Assembly (NCBI RefSeq): GCF_008801915.1
Contig: NZ_VZOV01000029.1
Coordinates: 1 to 50,142, forward strand
Reading direction: 5' to 3'
Length of the DNA stretch: 50,142 nucleotides
Origin: Cupriavidus gilardii
Lineage (GTDB): Bacteria; Pseudomonadota; Gammaproteobacteria; Burkholderiales; Burkholderiaceae
A program made the translations under genes and the position numbers. Positions within the stretch are counted from its first letter, which is position 1. The number at the start of each line of letters is the position of its first letter. Under the pieces are notes generated by a model. That model was not told where the DNA came from. It did not search any database and saw only the letters and a program-made list of their open reading frames with translations. This document shows positions 26,340 through 34,527 of this stretch, piece after piece.

Positions 26340-26618
26340 TCAGGAGGCCGGTGCGAACGGGTCCTGCGGCGCCGCGGGATTGTCGGACAAATCGAACTCG
26401 TCGCGCACCTTGTCGACCACGGCGCGGATCGCGCGCTCATGGCCGCGAACATGGCCGAAGCCCTGCATATCCCAATTGCGGCCGCGCGCATCGCGCGGAT
26501 GCGGCTGCGGCACCGGCACCCGCACCTTCAAACCCTCGTCCACGATCTCGTCCAGCCGCTGGATGCGCCGGCTGACTTCGTCCTGCAGCGCACGTGCGGG
26601 CCGTTCGCGCTTGGCCAT
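26340..26618 (-). CDS. Small hypothetical protein
   Basis: A 92-residue hydrophilic protein starting MAKRERPARALQDEVSRRIQRLDEIVDEGLKV. The N-terminal half is a predicted charged helix, the centre is Pro/Arg-rich with RNWDMQGFGH, and the end is acidic. No family was recognised. GGGAGAG lies 7 bases before the ATG. It is divergent from the DUF1232 gene across a palindromic promoter-like site. The good ribosome binding site and ordered amphipathic N-terminus support it as a real gene. Confidence 0.65.
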   Translation of the reverse strand: MAKRERPARALQDEVSRRIQRLDEIVDEGLKVRVPVPQPHPRDARGRNWDMQGFGHVRGHERAIRAVVDKVRDEFDLSDNPAAPQDPFAPAS

Positions 26619-26647
26619 GATGTTCTCTCCCGTGACCTGGATCGGGC

Positions 26648-26659
26648 CATGCTAGCATG
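26648..26659. promoter_or_regulatory. Palindromic extended -10, candidate bidirectional promoter
   Basis: CATGCTAGCATG is a perfect 12-base palindrome in the 114-base gap between two divergent genes. On each strand it reads TGCTAGCAT, an extended -10 element (TGN then TAGCAT, 4/6 to TATAAT). One site could thus start transcription both ways, giving leaders of about 25 bases (minus) and 68 bases (plus). No strong -35 is seen on either strand. Confidence 0.5.
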
Positions 26660-26732
26660 CGCGCTGCCTTGCCAACGTGCGCTATCCGATCCAGCGCTTG
26701 TTGTTCCCGCCATCCCGCCGGACCCTTCCGCC

Positions 26733-27113
26733 ATGTTCGACGCCTTGCGCGCGTGGGCCGCACGACTGCGGCGCGACGTGCTGACGCTGTGGTTCGCCTG
26801 CCGGCATCCGGCGACGCCGTGGCTGACGCGCGCCCTGTGCGCGTTGATCGTCGCCTATGCGTTCAGCCCGATCGATCTGATTCCCGATTTCGTGCCGGTA
26901 CTGGGCTATCTCGACGAAATCGTGCTGCTGCCTGCGCTGATCTGGTGCGCGCTGCGCACGCTGCCGGCGCCCCTGGCCGCGTCCTGCCGCGAGCAGGCTC
27001 ATCGCTGGATCGAGCAGCGGCGCGGCAAGCCTCGCAGCTATTGGGGCGCCGCGATCGTCGTGGCCCTGTGGCTGGCGGCGGCGCTGCTCGCGTGGCGATG
27101 GTGGCTGAGCTGA
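26733..27113 (+). CDS. DUF1232 (YkvA-like) small membrane protein
   Basis: A 126-residue protein. The DUF1232 core reads PWLTRALCALIVAYAFSPIDLIPDFVPVLGYLDEIVLLPALIWCALRTL, with the hallmark SPIDLIPD after a membrane helix. A C-terminal hydrophobic segment (about 105-124) is a second membrane anchor. The family is widespread with no settled function. The ATG at 26733 follows TTCCGCC, so the ribosome binding site is weak. It is divergent from the small hypothetical gene. Confidence 0.8.
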   Translation: MFDALRAWAARLRRDVLTLWFACRHPATPWLTRALCALIVAYAFSPIDLIPDFVPVLGYLDEIVLLPALIWCALRTLPAPLAASCREQAHRWIEQRRGKPRSYWGAAIVVALWLAAALLAWRWWLS

Positions 27114-27254
27114 CGCGTGCTGCCATGCGCAGCATCCACGCTGCATGACCTGGCGGTGCCGTCCATCGTCCGGCCCACTGTCGGACAGCCACCGATACCA
27201 CGCACCCCGCCCCCGCTCTAGAAAGGAAGAAAGTCCCGATCAAGAGGTGCCACC

Positions 27255-27479
27255 ATGGCAGCACGCAATATCCATGTGACGCCGCATGGCAATGGCTGGA
27301 ACGTCAGCCGCGAAGGCGAACCGGTCGCCAGCTCGCATCACGACACGCAGGAAGAAGCGATCGAGGTCGCCACCGACGCGGCACGGCGCGACCGCGTCGA
27401 ATTGCTGGTCCACGGCCGCGATGGGCAGATCCGCATGCGCAACAGCTTCGGCCACGATCCCGCGGCATCGAAGGGCTGA
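27255..27479 (+). CDS. DUF2188 small protein, paralogue 1
   Basis: A 74-residue protein starting MAARNIHVTPHGNGWNVSREGE. The DUF2188 plan is visible: short beta strands around GWxVxxEG, an EEAIEVATDAAR helix, then ELLVHGRDGQIRMRNS. The family has no established function. AAGAGG lies about 8 bases before the ATG. It heads a run of three related genes on the same strand; the 141 bases before it hold no other gene. Confidence 0.8.
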   Translation: MAARNIHVTPHGNGWNVSREGEPVASSHHDTQEEAIEVATDAARRDRVELLVHGRDGQIRMRNSFGHDPAASKG

Positions 27480-27555
27480 CGTAGGACTAACTCGCATACA
27501 GGGCGACATCCCGATGCACTACGATGCAGGTTCCCTCCGCTCTCGACCGAAGACC

Positions 27556-27765
27556 ATGCCGCGCAACTTCGTATTGAAAGCCACCCATACCGGATGGGAA
27601 TTGACCGTCGAAGGCCAGGCACAATCGATCCTGCGCTACGACGCCCGCGATGACGCGCTGCAGCTCGCCATGGCCGCTGCCCGGCGGCGCGGCGTCGGCC
27701 TGCTGGTCCAGGAGGCCGACGGCGAAATCCGCCGGCTGACCGAACAGGAAAGCCTCGCAGCCTGA
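27556..27765 (+). CDS. DUF2188-like small protein, paralogue 2
   Basis: A 69-residue relative of the flanking genes, with GWELTVEG, a DDALQLAMAAARRRG helix and LLVQEADGEIRRL in the same order. It is the most diverged of the three. The start at 27556 fits the family N-terminus; an in-frame ATG at 27514 would add 14 residues. No strong ribosome binding site is seen for either. It lies 76 bases after paralogue 1 and 56 bases before paralogue 3. Confidence 0.7.
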   Translation: MPRNFVLKATHTGWELTVEGQAQSILRYDARDDALQLAMAAARRRGVGLLVQEADGEIRRLTEQESLAA

Positions 27766-27821
27766 TCCCGGGCAGCACGGCGGCGCTGTGCCGCCGGCCG
27801 CTGCCGCAATGGAAGACGACC

Positions 27822-28109
27822 ATGAACCGTACCGTCCACGTGCTGCCCTCCGACCGCGGCTGGGCGGTGACCGTCGAAGACACCGACGGCGCCACCTCGC
27901 ACTACCCTTCACAGGAAGAAGCCGTCGCGGCCGGACGCGAAAAGGCCAGCAAGGACCAGGTCGAACTGGTGATTCACGGCCCGGATGGGCAGGTTCAGCA
28001 GCGCACGCGCCATGACCGTGGCGATGGTCACGGCCATGATGGCGATGCGGGGGACGGCAGCGGTGATGGTGGCGGTGGGGACGGCGGCGGTGGGGACGGC
28101 GGCGATTGA
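27822..28109 (+). CDS. DUF2188 small protein, paralogue 3, with Gly/Asp/His-rich tail
   Basis: A 95-residue protein. Residues 1-65 match the DUF2188 plan (RGWAVTVED, SQEEAVAAGREKASK, ELVIHGPDGQVQQR). The last 30 residues are almost only Gly, Asp and His, including GDGGGGDGGGGDGGD. The tail could bind divalent metal or be a disordered spacer; both are inference. GGAAGACGACC precedes the ATG. The gene closes the DUF2188 run, and the acetyltransferase gene follows 87 bases later. Confidence 0.75.
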   Translation: MNRTVHVLPSDRGWAVTVEDTDGATSHYPSQEEAVAAGREKASKDQVELVIHGPDGQVQQRTRHDRGDGHGHDGDAGDGSGDGGGGDGGGGDGGD

Positions 28110-28196
28110 CTCGCTTGCTGCTCGGCGAAGCCGGCAGAGTCGGCAACCGACGTCCTGATATGATCGGCCGCGCGACAACGAACCATCAGCATCCCC

Positions 28197-28829
28197 ATGT
28201 CGAGTACCGACACCGAAACCGACGCCGACTCCGATAAGATCGACCATCGCAGCCAGAAGGAAAGAATGCTTGCCGGCGATCTCTATATCGCCGAAGACCG
28301 CGAATTGCAGGCCGCATCGCGCCGCGCGTATCGCCTGTCTCGCGAATACGAGACGCGCTATGCCGTCGATCTCGACAGCGCGCAGCAGGTCCTGCATCAA
28401 ATGCTTGGCGCCGTCGGACCGGACGTCAATATCAAGCCACCGCTTTACGTCGACTACGGCAAGTACATCACGGTCGGCGCGCGGACCTTCGTCAACTACG
28501 GATTGATGGCGCTCGACGTCGCGCCGATCACGATCGGCGAAGACGTGCAGATCGGGCCCAACGTCCAATTGCTGACGCCGACTCATCCGATCGATCCGGA
28601 GCTGCGGCGGCAGAAATACGAAGCCGCCAAGCCCATCGTCATCGGCAACAACGTCTGGCTCGGCGGCGGCGCCATCGTGCTGGCGGGCGTCACGATCGGC
28701 GAGAACAGCGTGATCGGTGCCGGCGCGGTCGTCACGCGCGATATTCCGCCGAACGTGGTGGCGGCAGGCAATCCGGCGCGTGTGATTCGGGAGATCGCGC
28801 AGACGCCGGACGATGGCGCCGACGCATGA
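28197..28829 (+). CDS. Maltose/galactoside-type sugar O-acetyltransferase
   Basis: A 210-residue acetyl-CoA-dependent acetyltransferase of the left-handed beta-helix class. The N-terminal Mac domain (KERMLAGDLYIAEDRELQAASRRAYRL) and the hexapeptide region with the loop HPIDPELRRQKYEAAKPIVIGNNVWLGGGAIVLAGVTIG mark the Maa/LacA/NodL group. The catalytic His is in LLTPTHPID. About 15 acidic N-terminal residues precede the family core. It sits among other glycan-related genes, so it could acetylate a surface sugar, but maltose acetyltransferases are also common housekeeping genes. Confidence 0.87.
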   Translation: MSSTDTETDADSDKIDHRSQKERMLAGDLYIAEDRELQAASRRAYRLSREYETRYAVDLDSAQQVLHQMLGAVGPDVNIKPPLYVDYGKYITVGARTFVNYGLMALDVAPITIGEDVQIGPNVQLLTPTHPIDPELRRQKYEAAKPIVIGNNVWLGGGAIVLAGVTIGENSVIGAGAVVTRDIPPNVVAAGNPARVIREIAQTPDDGADA

Positions 28830-28860
28830 TGCGCTCGCGCGCTCGCGGCATGTACCGGCA

Positions 28861-29421
28861 ATGGCGGCGCTGATCCGGCTCGCAGACCGCAGCGACGCCG
28901 CATCGCTGCCGGACATCGAACGCTCCGCCGCCGAGCTGTTCCGCAGCGTGCCGGCATTGGCGTGGATCGCAGACGACGACGTGCTGGCCCCCGAAGTCCA
29001 CCTGCGCTTCATTGCCGCGGGCACGGCCTGGGTCGCCGTCGACGACACCGGCAAGGTGCGGGGCTTCCTCAGCGCCGAGCGCTTCGGCCAGGCGCTGCAT
29101 ATCTGGGAGCTCGCCGTCCATCGCGATTGGCAGGGCCAGGGCTGCGGCCGCGCGCTGGTCTCGCAGGCCATCGAACATGCCCGGCGGCAACGGCTGTCCG
29201 CCGTCACGCTGACAACCTTCCGCGACCTGCCCTGGAACGAGCCCTTCTACCGCCGGCTGGGATTCGACGCGATAGAAGGCGATGCACTGGACGAACGGCT
29301 TACCGCGGTACTTCAGCACGAACGCGAACTCGGTTTGCCGGTGCATCTGCGCTGCGCGATGCGGCTGGTGCTGGACGTGCCGCGCTCCGGCACCGAGGCC
29401 GCTCCGCCGGCGTCGCCGTAG
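28861..29421 (+). CDS. GNAT-family N-acetyltransferase
   Basis: A 186-residue acetyltransferase. The family core begins at once (MAALIRLADRSDAASLPDIERSAAELFR), with the acetyl-CoA-binding segment ELAVHRDWQGQGCGRALVSQAIEHAR and the FYRRLGFDAIEGD strand-helix near the end. ATG 28813 in the same frame would add 16 residues and overlap the previous gene by 17 bases; neither start has a strong ribosome binding site. The acetylated substrate is unknown. Confidence 0.82.
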   Translation: MAALIRLADRSDAASLPDIERSAAELFRSVPALAWIADDDVLAPEVHLRFIAAGTAWVAVDDTGKVRGFLSAERFGQALHIWELAVHRDWQGQGCGRALVSQAIEHARRQRLSAVTLTTFRDLPWNEPFYRRLGFDAIEGDALDERLTAVLQHERELGLPVHLRCAMRLVLDVPRSGTEAAPPASP

Positions 29422-29454
29422 AATCGCCGATATTCCAACCCGACGGGACTTCGT

Positions 29455-29889
29455 ATGGCACGCTTGATCCGACCGCATCGCGCCCTGCTCGCCGCCCTGT
29501 TCGCGACCGCGGCCTGCGCCGCCATCGCGCAGGACAACAGCCCGCTGACCGACTCCCAACGTCAGGCACTCGACCGCGCCATCGGCACCCTGCGCACGCC
29601 CGCTGACCGCAACGTCGCGAGCCAATGGAGCGACGCCAAGAAAGTCGCCGAGGTGATGTGCCGCCCGCTGGCCCTGCAGGAATTGAAGCGCACCGACGCC
29701 AAGGTCGACCGCGTCTTCCTCGGCGACGACACGCCGCAAAGCCTGACGCTGAAAGGCAATACCGTGCTGGAAGGAAAGGGCCAGGCCCGCGGCCGCAAGG
29801 GCTGGCGTAATTTCACGTTTACCTGCGCGCTCGACGCGGAAACGGCTCGGGCCACGGCGTTCCAGGCAACGTTCGCAGACGCCAGGTAA
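29455..29889 (+). CDS. DUF930-like exported protein
   Basis: A 144-residue protein with a signal peptide (about residues 1-25, ending ACAAIAQ). The mature part has WSDAKKVAEVMCRPLALQELK, DRVFLGDDTPQSL and GWRNFTFTCALDAETA, matching the DUF930 pattern with two conserved cysteines that could form a disulfide. Function is unknown in the family. It follows the GNAT gene by 33 bases. Confidence 0.72.
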   Translation: MARLIRPHRALLAALFATAACAAIAQDNSPLTDSQRQALDRAIGTLRTPADRNVASQWSDAKKVAEVMCRPLALQELKRTDAKVDRVFLGDDTPQSLTLKGNTVLEGKGQARGRKGWRNFTFTCALDAETARATAFQATFADAR

Positions 29890-29906
29890 GGGCCCGCGCC
29901 ACGGGA

Positions 29907-30689
29907 CTACGGCGCGATCACGGGTTCCTGGTCCAGGTGCGACAAGGCATCGACGGACCAGGAGATGCCGGTCCTGACAACGCGTGCCGGGTTGCCAACC
30001 GCTACGCACGATGCGGGGATATCGCGCGTGACGATCGAACCCACGCCGATCACGCTGCCTTCCCCAATGGTCACGCCTTTGAGAATACGAACGTCGGAGC
30101 CGACCCACACCTTTTCGGCAAGCCTGACCGGTGCCGGCATATTGATCCGCCGCCCGCTTTCGATATCGAAGATCGGATGCCAGTCGCTGGTGCGGATTTC
30201 GATGTTCCACGAGAACAGGCACCACGGCCCGATTTCGATGCGACTGTGTCGTTCGACGGCGAACAGCTTCGCTTCAATGATGTTTGTCCCTTCGCCGATT
30301 TCCACCGAGACGCAGTCGCCACCGAGAATGATCTGTCCCTGGGAGTATTGAACGCCCCGTCCGATACGCGTACGCGTCAGCTTCACCGCATTGCGGCCGG
30401 CGCGATCCACCCAGGCCTTGATGATGGCGTTCGTTACACAGCAATCTTCGTCGAACTCGATCACATTGTCGTCGCCGTGGATCTCGATGACGACATTGCT
30501 CAGGCAGGACCGCCCCATTCGAACGGTGTTTCCATTGCCGACGAATGTGATTTTTACGTTATCAAGGATGGCGTCGTCAGGATGCTCAATGCTGTTGCCT
30601 TGTCCGTCGCTCTGGAGGTCAATGCCGGTCATGCGTGGGCCTGGTCTTGAGTAGACGACATGATACTCCGTTCGCGTGCTCTGCCACAT
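29907..30689 (-). CDS. Left-handed beta-helix acyltransferase
   Basis: A 260-residue protein made almost wholly of hexapeptide turns, ending with VWVGSDVRILKGVTIGEGSVIGVGSIVTRDIPASCVAVGNPARVV, the signature of sugar O-acetyltransferases. The putative catalytic His is in TSDWHPIFD. The first 100 residues have long beta-helical repeats rather than a Mac domain, as in surface-polysaccharide acyltransferases. The start is uncertain: MWQSTRTEY at 30689 or MTGIDLQSD at 30632. It is divergent from gtrB and convergent with the DUF930 gene, and likely modifies a sugar in the same glycan. Confidence 0.83.
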   Translation of the reverse strand: MWQSTRTEYHVVYSRPGPRMTGIDLQSDGQGNSIEHPDDAILDNVKITFVGNGNTVRMGRSCLSNVVIEIHGDDNVIEFDEDCCVTNAIIKAWVDRAGRNAVKLTRTRIGRGVQYSQGQIILGGDCVSVEIGEGTNIIEAKLFAVERHSRIEIGPWCLFSWNIEIRTSDWHPIFDIESGRRINMPAPVRLAEKVWVGSDVRILKGVTIGEGSVIGVGSIVTRDIPASCVAVGNPARVVRTGISWSVDALSHLDQEPVIAP

Positions 30690-30720
30690 TGAATGTCTTC
30701 TACATCACAATTAAAGCGAT

Positions 30721-30764
30721 AACCTACCGCCGTAGGTTGACCGATGCCAACAAAGAAGCACAAT
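30721..30764. promoter_or_regulatory. Inverted repeat overlapping a candidate gtrB promoter
   Basis: AACCTAC (30721-30727) and GTAGGTT (30732-30738) form a perfect 7-base inverted repeat with a 4-base spacer. The last two bases start a TTGACC -35 (30737-30742), with CACAAT (30759-30764) 16 bases on. It lies in the 363-base AT-richer gap between the divergent acyltransferase and gtrB. Nothing else gene-like was found in the gap. Confidence 0.45.
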
Positions 30765-31052
30765 TCTCTTCTTTCTGCCAGTCGGTAAATCGACGGTCAT
30801 TTTTCCTCTGCTACGATCCGGACACCACGAGAAAATCCGCCCGATCGGACACGGCCTGATACAAACAGGGGCAAACAAGCCGGATATGCCAATTGGCAGT
30901 CGGGTTGGCCAAAAAACGATTCAGGTCCCTGCCGTGGCGCGAACAACGTCTGCGGCATAGGGACAGCAGTCCGTTCGTCGGCAGGCATCCACTGCAGCAA
31001 GATGGCCTCGCGACTCGCGAGTGTGCACAACGCAATAGTCAATTCTCGGAAT

Positions 31053-32006
31053 ATGTCGATCCCTTTATTGTCTTTGGTAGTGCCATTCTTTAACGAGGAA
31101 GAAGCAATTCCCGAATTCTTTCGGCGTGTCATTCCGTGCCTGGAAGCGCTCGACAGTATCGACTTTGAAATTGTGTGCATCAATGACGGAAGCACCGATC
31201 GCACGCTCGAGCGCCTGATTTCTGCCGCAGATACCGACGAGCGCGTGCGGGTCATCGACTTGTCGCGAAATTTCGGCAAGGAGGCGGCCATGTCCGCCGG
31301 GCTGGCCGAAGCGCAAGGCGACATCGTTGTACCGTTCGACGCCGACCTGCAGGATCCGCCGGAAGTCATTGGCCAGCTGGTGGCCAAGTGGCGGGAGGGA
31401 TATGACGTGGTACTGGCCCGACGGGTGGACCGTACGACCGATACCTTCCTCAAGCGTTTCTCGGCCTCGAACTTCTATCGGCTTCACAACAAGCTTGCCG
31501 ATGTCAAGATCCCCGACAACGTCGGCGATTTCCGCTTGATGACGCGCGAGGTCACCGATGCGGTCAATTCCCTTCCGGAATCGCGCCGTTTCATGAAAGG
31601 CCTGTTCGCGTGGGTCGGATTCCGGACTGCGGTGATCCCGTACTCGCGCGACCGCAGGGTGGCCGGCACGACCAAGTTTTCGGGCTGGAAGCTATGGAAC
31701 TTCGCACTGGAAGGCATCACCAGCTTCAGCAGTCTCCCGTTGCGTATCTGGACCTACTTCGGCCTGCTTGTTTCGGCATTGTCCTTCCTGTATGCGGCAT
31801 ACCTTGTGGTCCGCACCCTCGTGCATGGCATCGATGTACCGGGCTACGCTTCGATCTTCGTTTCGATCCTGTTTTTCAGCGGCATACAGCTGATCGGCAT
31901 CGGCATCCTCGGCGAATACATCGGGCGCATCTACATGGAATCGAAACGGCGCCCGCTGTACCTGATCCGGGCGCAGTACGGCAGAAAGGTCAAGCATGCC
32001 CGGTAG
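31053..32006 (+). CDS. gtrB: GtrB-type bactoprenol glucosyltransferase
   Basis: A 317-residue family-2 glycosyltransferase with two C-terminal membrane helices. Motifs are VVPFFNEEEAIPEFFRR, CINDGSTDRT, the metal-binding PFDADLQDPPEVI and RRVAGTTKFSGWKLW, then LLVSALSFLYAAYLVV and FSGIQLIGIGILGEYIGRIYMESK. In the family it moves glucose (or another sugar) from a nucleotide sugar to undecaprenyl phosphate on the cytoplasmic face. The start MSIPLLSLVVP at 31053 matches GtrB proteins; an upstream ATG at 31002 adds an unlikely stretch. It overlaps gtrA by 11 bases. Confidence 0.9.
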   Translation: MSIPLLSLVVPFFNEEEAIPEFFRRVIPCLEALDSIDFEIVCINDGSTDRTLERLISAADTDERVRVIDLSRNFGKEAAMSAGLAEAQGDIVVPFDADLQDPPEVIGQLVAKWREGYDVVLARRVDRTTDTFLKRFSASNFYRLHNKLADVKIPDNVGDFRLMTREVTDAVNSLPESRRFMKGLFAWVGFRTAVIPYSRDRRVAGTTKFSGWKLWNFALEGITSFSSLPLRIWTYFGLLVSALSFLYAAYLVVRTLVHGIDVPGYASIFVSILFFSGIQLIGIGILGEYIGRIYMESKRRPLYLIRAQYGRKVKHAR

Positions 32007-32397
32007 TGCGACGCTGCAACGGCTGGTCAAGTACACGATCATCGGCGCTGCCGGCACCGCCGCCCACTATGTCGTTCTGATCGGGCTGATCGAATCCAGC
32101 CTGCTGGCCAGCCCCGTCGTGGCCTCTTCGGTTGGCGCAGTGGTCGGCGCGCTCATCAACTACTTCCTCAATTACAGGTTCACCTTTCAAGCCACGAGCA
32201 GCCACCGGTCCACGCTTCCCAAATTCTTCCTCATTGCAGGAGCGGGCGTAGTGCTCAACGGTGTCGTCATGGCGATACTGACGCATCTGACAAGCTGGCT
32301 CTATATCGTCAACCAGTTGATCGCCACTGCCGTGACGCTGTTGTTTACCTTCGCCGTCAACTCCGCCTGGACGTTCAAAGAAAAAAGACATGGCTAA
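31996..32397 (+). CDS. gtrA: GtrA-family membrane protein (sugar-lipid flippase)
   Basis: A 133-residue protein with four predicted membrane helices and the family segments KYTIIGAAGTAAHYVVLIGLIE, GALINYFLNYRFTF and LLFTFAVNSAWTFK. GtrA proteins are thought to flip undecaprenyl-phosphate-linked sugar to the periplasm. It overlaps gtrB by 11 bases and the next gene by 8 bases, so the three are translationally coupled. Confidence 0.88.
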   Translation: MPGSATLQRLVKYTIIGAAGTAAHYVVLIGLIESSLLASPVVASSVGAVVGALINYFLNYRFTFQATSSHRSTLPKFFLIAGAGVVLNGVVMAILTHLTSWLYIVNQLIATAVTLLFTFAVNSAWTFKEKRHG

Positions 32398-34456
32398 GCT
32401 ACCAAGAACGGGAGATTCATGGATTGCCGTACTGATCGGCCTGACGATCTTTTTCGCATTCAGCGGCGGAAAAATCGTCAATCCGGCCAATGTCGACTGG
32501 ATCATGGCAAGCGGCGGCGACCCGATTCAGCACTACATCGGCTGGAATTTCTTCCGTCACGGCGATTTATTGCAATTCCCGATCGGGTTGAACACCAAAT
32601 ACGGCGAAACCATCGGCAGTTCCATCGTATTTTCCGACTCGATCCCGTTGCTGGCGATCCCGTTCAAGTATCTCCGCGCCCTGCTGACGCCGCAGTTTCA
32701 ATATTTCGGCATCTGGATCGCCCTGTGTTTCGCACTTCAGGCCTTTTTTGCCTGGCGCATCCTGTCACTGTTTTCCGAGGGCATGCTCGTACGCGCCATC
32801 GGTGCCGCACTGCTGACACTATCTCCGCCAATGCTGTGGCGGCTGCTGGAGCACGAGGCACTGATCGGGCACTGGATCCTGCTGGCGGGTCTCTACCTGT
32901 ATCTGCGAGGCCTTGCCACGCCCTTCCAGTGGATTGTGCTGCTGTGCGTGGCGGCGCTGGTCCACCCCTATTTGCTGGCCATGAGCCTGGGCCTCTGGAC
33001 CGCGGATCGGTGGCGCGCCTGGCAGGCGCGGGAAGTGACCGCGACATCGCTGACGATGGAAATCGGTCTTGCCTTCCTGTTGCTGGCCGGCACCGCGATT
33101 TCGGTGGGCTATTTTGCGGTGCGGGGGGTCGGGTCGGAGGGATACGGGTACTACCGCTTCAACATCACGTCGCCCCTGCATCCGCTCGACATCTGGTCCA
33201 TCTGGCGGCAAACGCCATATGTCGGCGGCAATTACGAAGGCTTCAGCTACCCGGGTGCGGGCATGTTTGTCCTTGCTCTGCTGGTGGCGGCCCTGCTGGC
33301 TTTCCGATGGCGGCATGTCGAGTTCGCGTGGCGCCCGGCGTTCCCGCTTATCGCAGTCTGTGCGATCTTCTATGTCTATGCGCTCTCCAATCGCATAGCG
33401 TTTGGCGGACACGAACTGATCCAGTTTCAGGTACCGGCCATTTTCGAGAAGGTCGTATCGACGTTCCGCTCCACTGGCAGATTCATCTGGCCGGTCGTCT
33501 ATGCCGTGGAGATACTCTTGCTGGTGCTCCTGCTGCGGCTGTCGCCGAAACGGCTGCTGGTGCCGGCGCTCGCCGTGATCCTGCTTTTCCAGGCCACCGA
33601 CCTGTTGAATGCGTCCGCCTTTTTCCGGGCCCGATGGGCGCAGCGTTGGGACAATCCGCTGAAGTCGGCGTTCTGGAACGATGTCCCGAAGCAGTACAAA
33701 CGCATTGCATTCGTGCTTCCGCTGGACGGCGGCGAGCGATACGCTCCCATTGCGTTCCTGGCCTCCAATGCGCGAATGAGCATCAATGGCGGGTATTTCG
33801 CCCGCGTCGACTTCGACAAGCTGAAAGCGGTGGAAGACGAACTGCTTGCCGCCATTGAGACCGGCAATTTCAGGGAGGACACGCTCTATATCTTCAACAA
33901 GGAAACGCACTGGGACAAGGCGCGCGGCAACCTTGGGGGCAAGGGCTTCGCGGGGTATGTGGACGGGTTTCGCGTGCTGGCGCCCGCATGGCGCGGGTGT
34001 ACGCAGACATGCGCGTTCCGCTCCGAAATTGCCCGTATCGATTTCAGGAACACCGCCAGCGAGCGCTATCTGAAGCGAGGCTGGTCGACGACGGCCGGCG
34101 AAGGCGGCCGCTGGACCGATGGGCACGAAGCAGCGCTGTCGATTCCGCTGGGGAGCGAATCCGCGCAGGAACTCTCGGTCCGCCTGCGTTTTGTTCCGTT
34201 CATCAAGCCGGGGCAGGAACAGCAACAAGTCATCGTCGTTGTCGCCGGGAAAGAGATCCAGCGCTGGCGGCTCACAAGGGAACAGGTCGAGACACGCGAG
34301 TTCCGCGTACCGGCCTCGCTGCTGACGTCCGCACGGGGATCCCTCGATGTCAGACTCGAGTTCCCCGACGCGCGCGCGCCGGCCGAGCTCGGTATCAGCG
34401 GCGATACGCGTGTACTGGCACTGAATGTCGATTCGATGGAGATCTATGGGCGGTAG
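32390..34456 (+). CDS. DUF6311 membrane protein, candidate periplasmic glycosyltransferase
   Basis: A 688-residue protein. The first roughly 420 residues hold about ten membrane helices with the DUF6311 features ASGGDPIQHYIGWNFFRHG and FPIGLNTKYGETIGSSIVFSDSIPLLAIPFK. The layout, an acidic periplasmic first loop and many helices, is that of GT-C enzymes using a lipid-linked sugar. A soluble part follows, and residues about 560-688 form a beta-rich domain with GRWTDG and ELGISGDTRVLALNVDSMEIYG. Placed after gtrB and gtrA, it is the likely serotype-specific transferase that adds the sugar to a surface glycan. The acceptor is unknown. Base composition is more AT-rich than the flanks. Confidence 0.82.
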   Translation: MAKLPRTGDSWIAVLIGLTIFFAFSGGKIVNPANVDWIMASGGDPIQHYIGWNFFRHGDLLQFPIGLNTKYGETIGSSIVFSDSIPLLAIPFKYLRALLTPQFQYFGIWIALCFALQAFFAWRILSLFSEGMLVRAIGAALLTLSPPMLWRLLEHEALIGHWILLAGLYLYLRGLATPFQWIVLLCVAALVHPYLLAMSLGLWTADRWRAWQAREVTATSLTMEIGLAFLLLAGTAISVGYFAVRGVGSEGYGYYRFNITSPLHPLDIWSIWRQTPYVGGNYEGFSYPGAGMFVLALLVAALLAFRWRHVEFAWRPAFPLIAVCAIFYVYALSNRIAFGGHELIQFQVPAIFEKVVSTFRSTGRFIWPVVYAVEILLLVLLLRLSPKRLLVPALAVILLFQATDLLNASAFFRARWAQRWDNPLKSAFWNDVPKQYKRIAFVLPLDGGERYAPIAFLASNARMSINGGYFARVDFDKLKAVEDELLAAIETGNFREDTLYIFNKETHWDKARGNLGGKGFAGYVDGFRVLAPAWRGCTQTCAFRSEIARIDFRNTASERYLKRGWSTTAGEGGRWTDGHEAALSIPLGSESAQELSVRLRFVPFIKPGQEQQQVIVVVAGKEIQRWRLTREQVETREFRVPASLLTSARGSLDVRLEFPDARAPAELGISGDTRVLALNVDSMEIYGR

Positions 34457-34527
34457 TCGGCGGTAGAACCGTGCACGCGTCAACGCCCGACCTTTGTATT
34501 GAAACAATATGAAAGGAGACGTCAACC

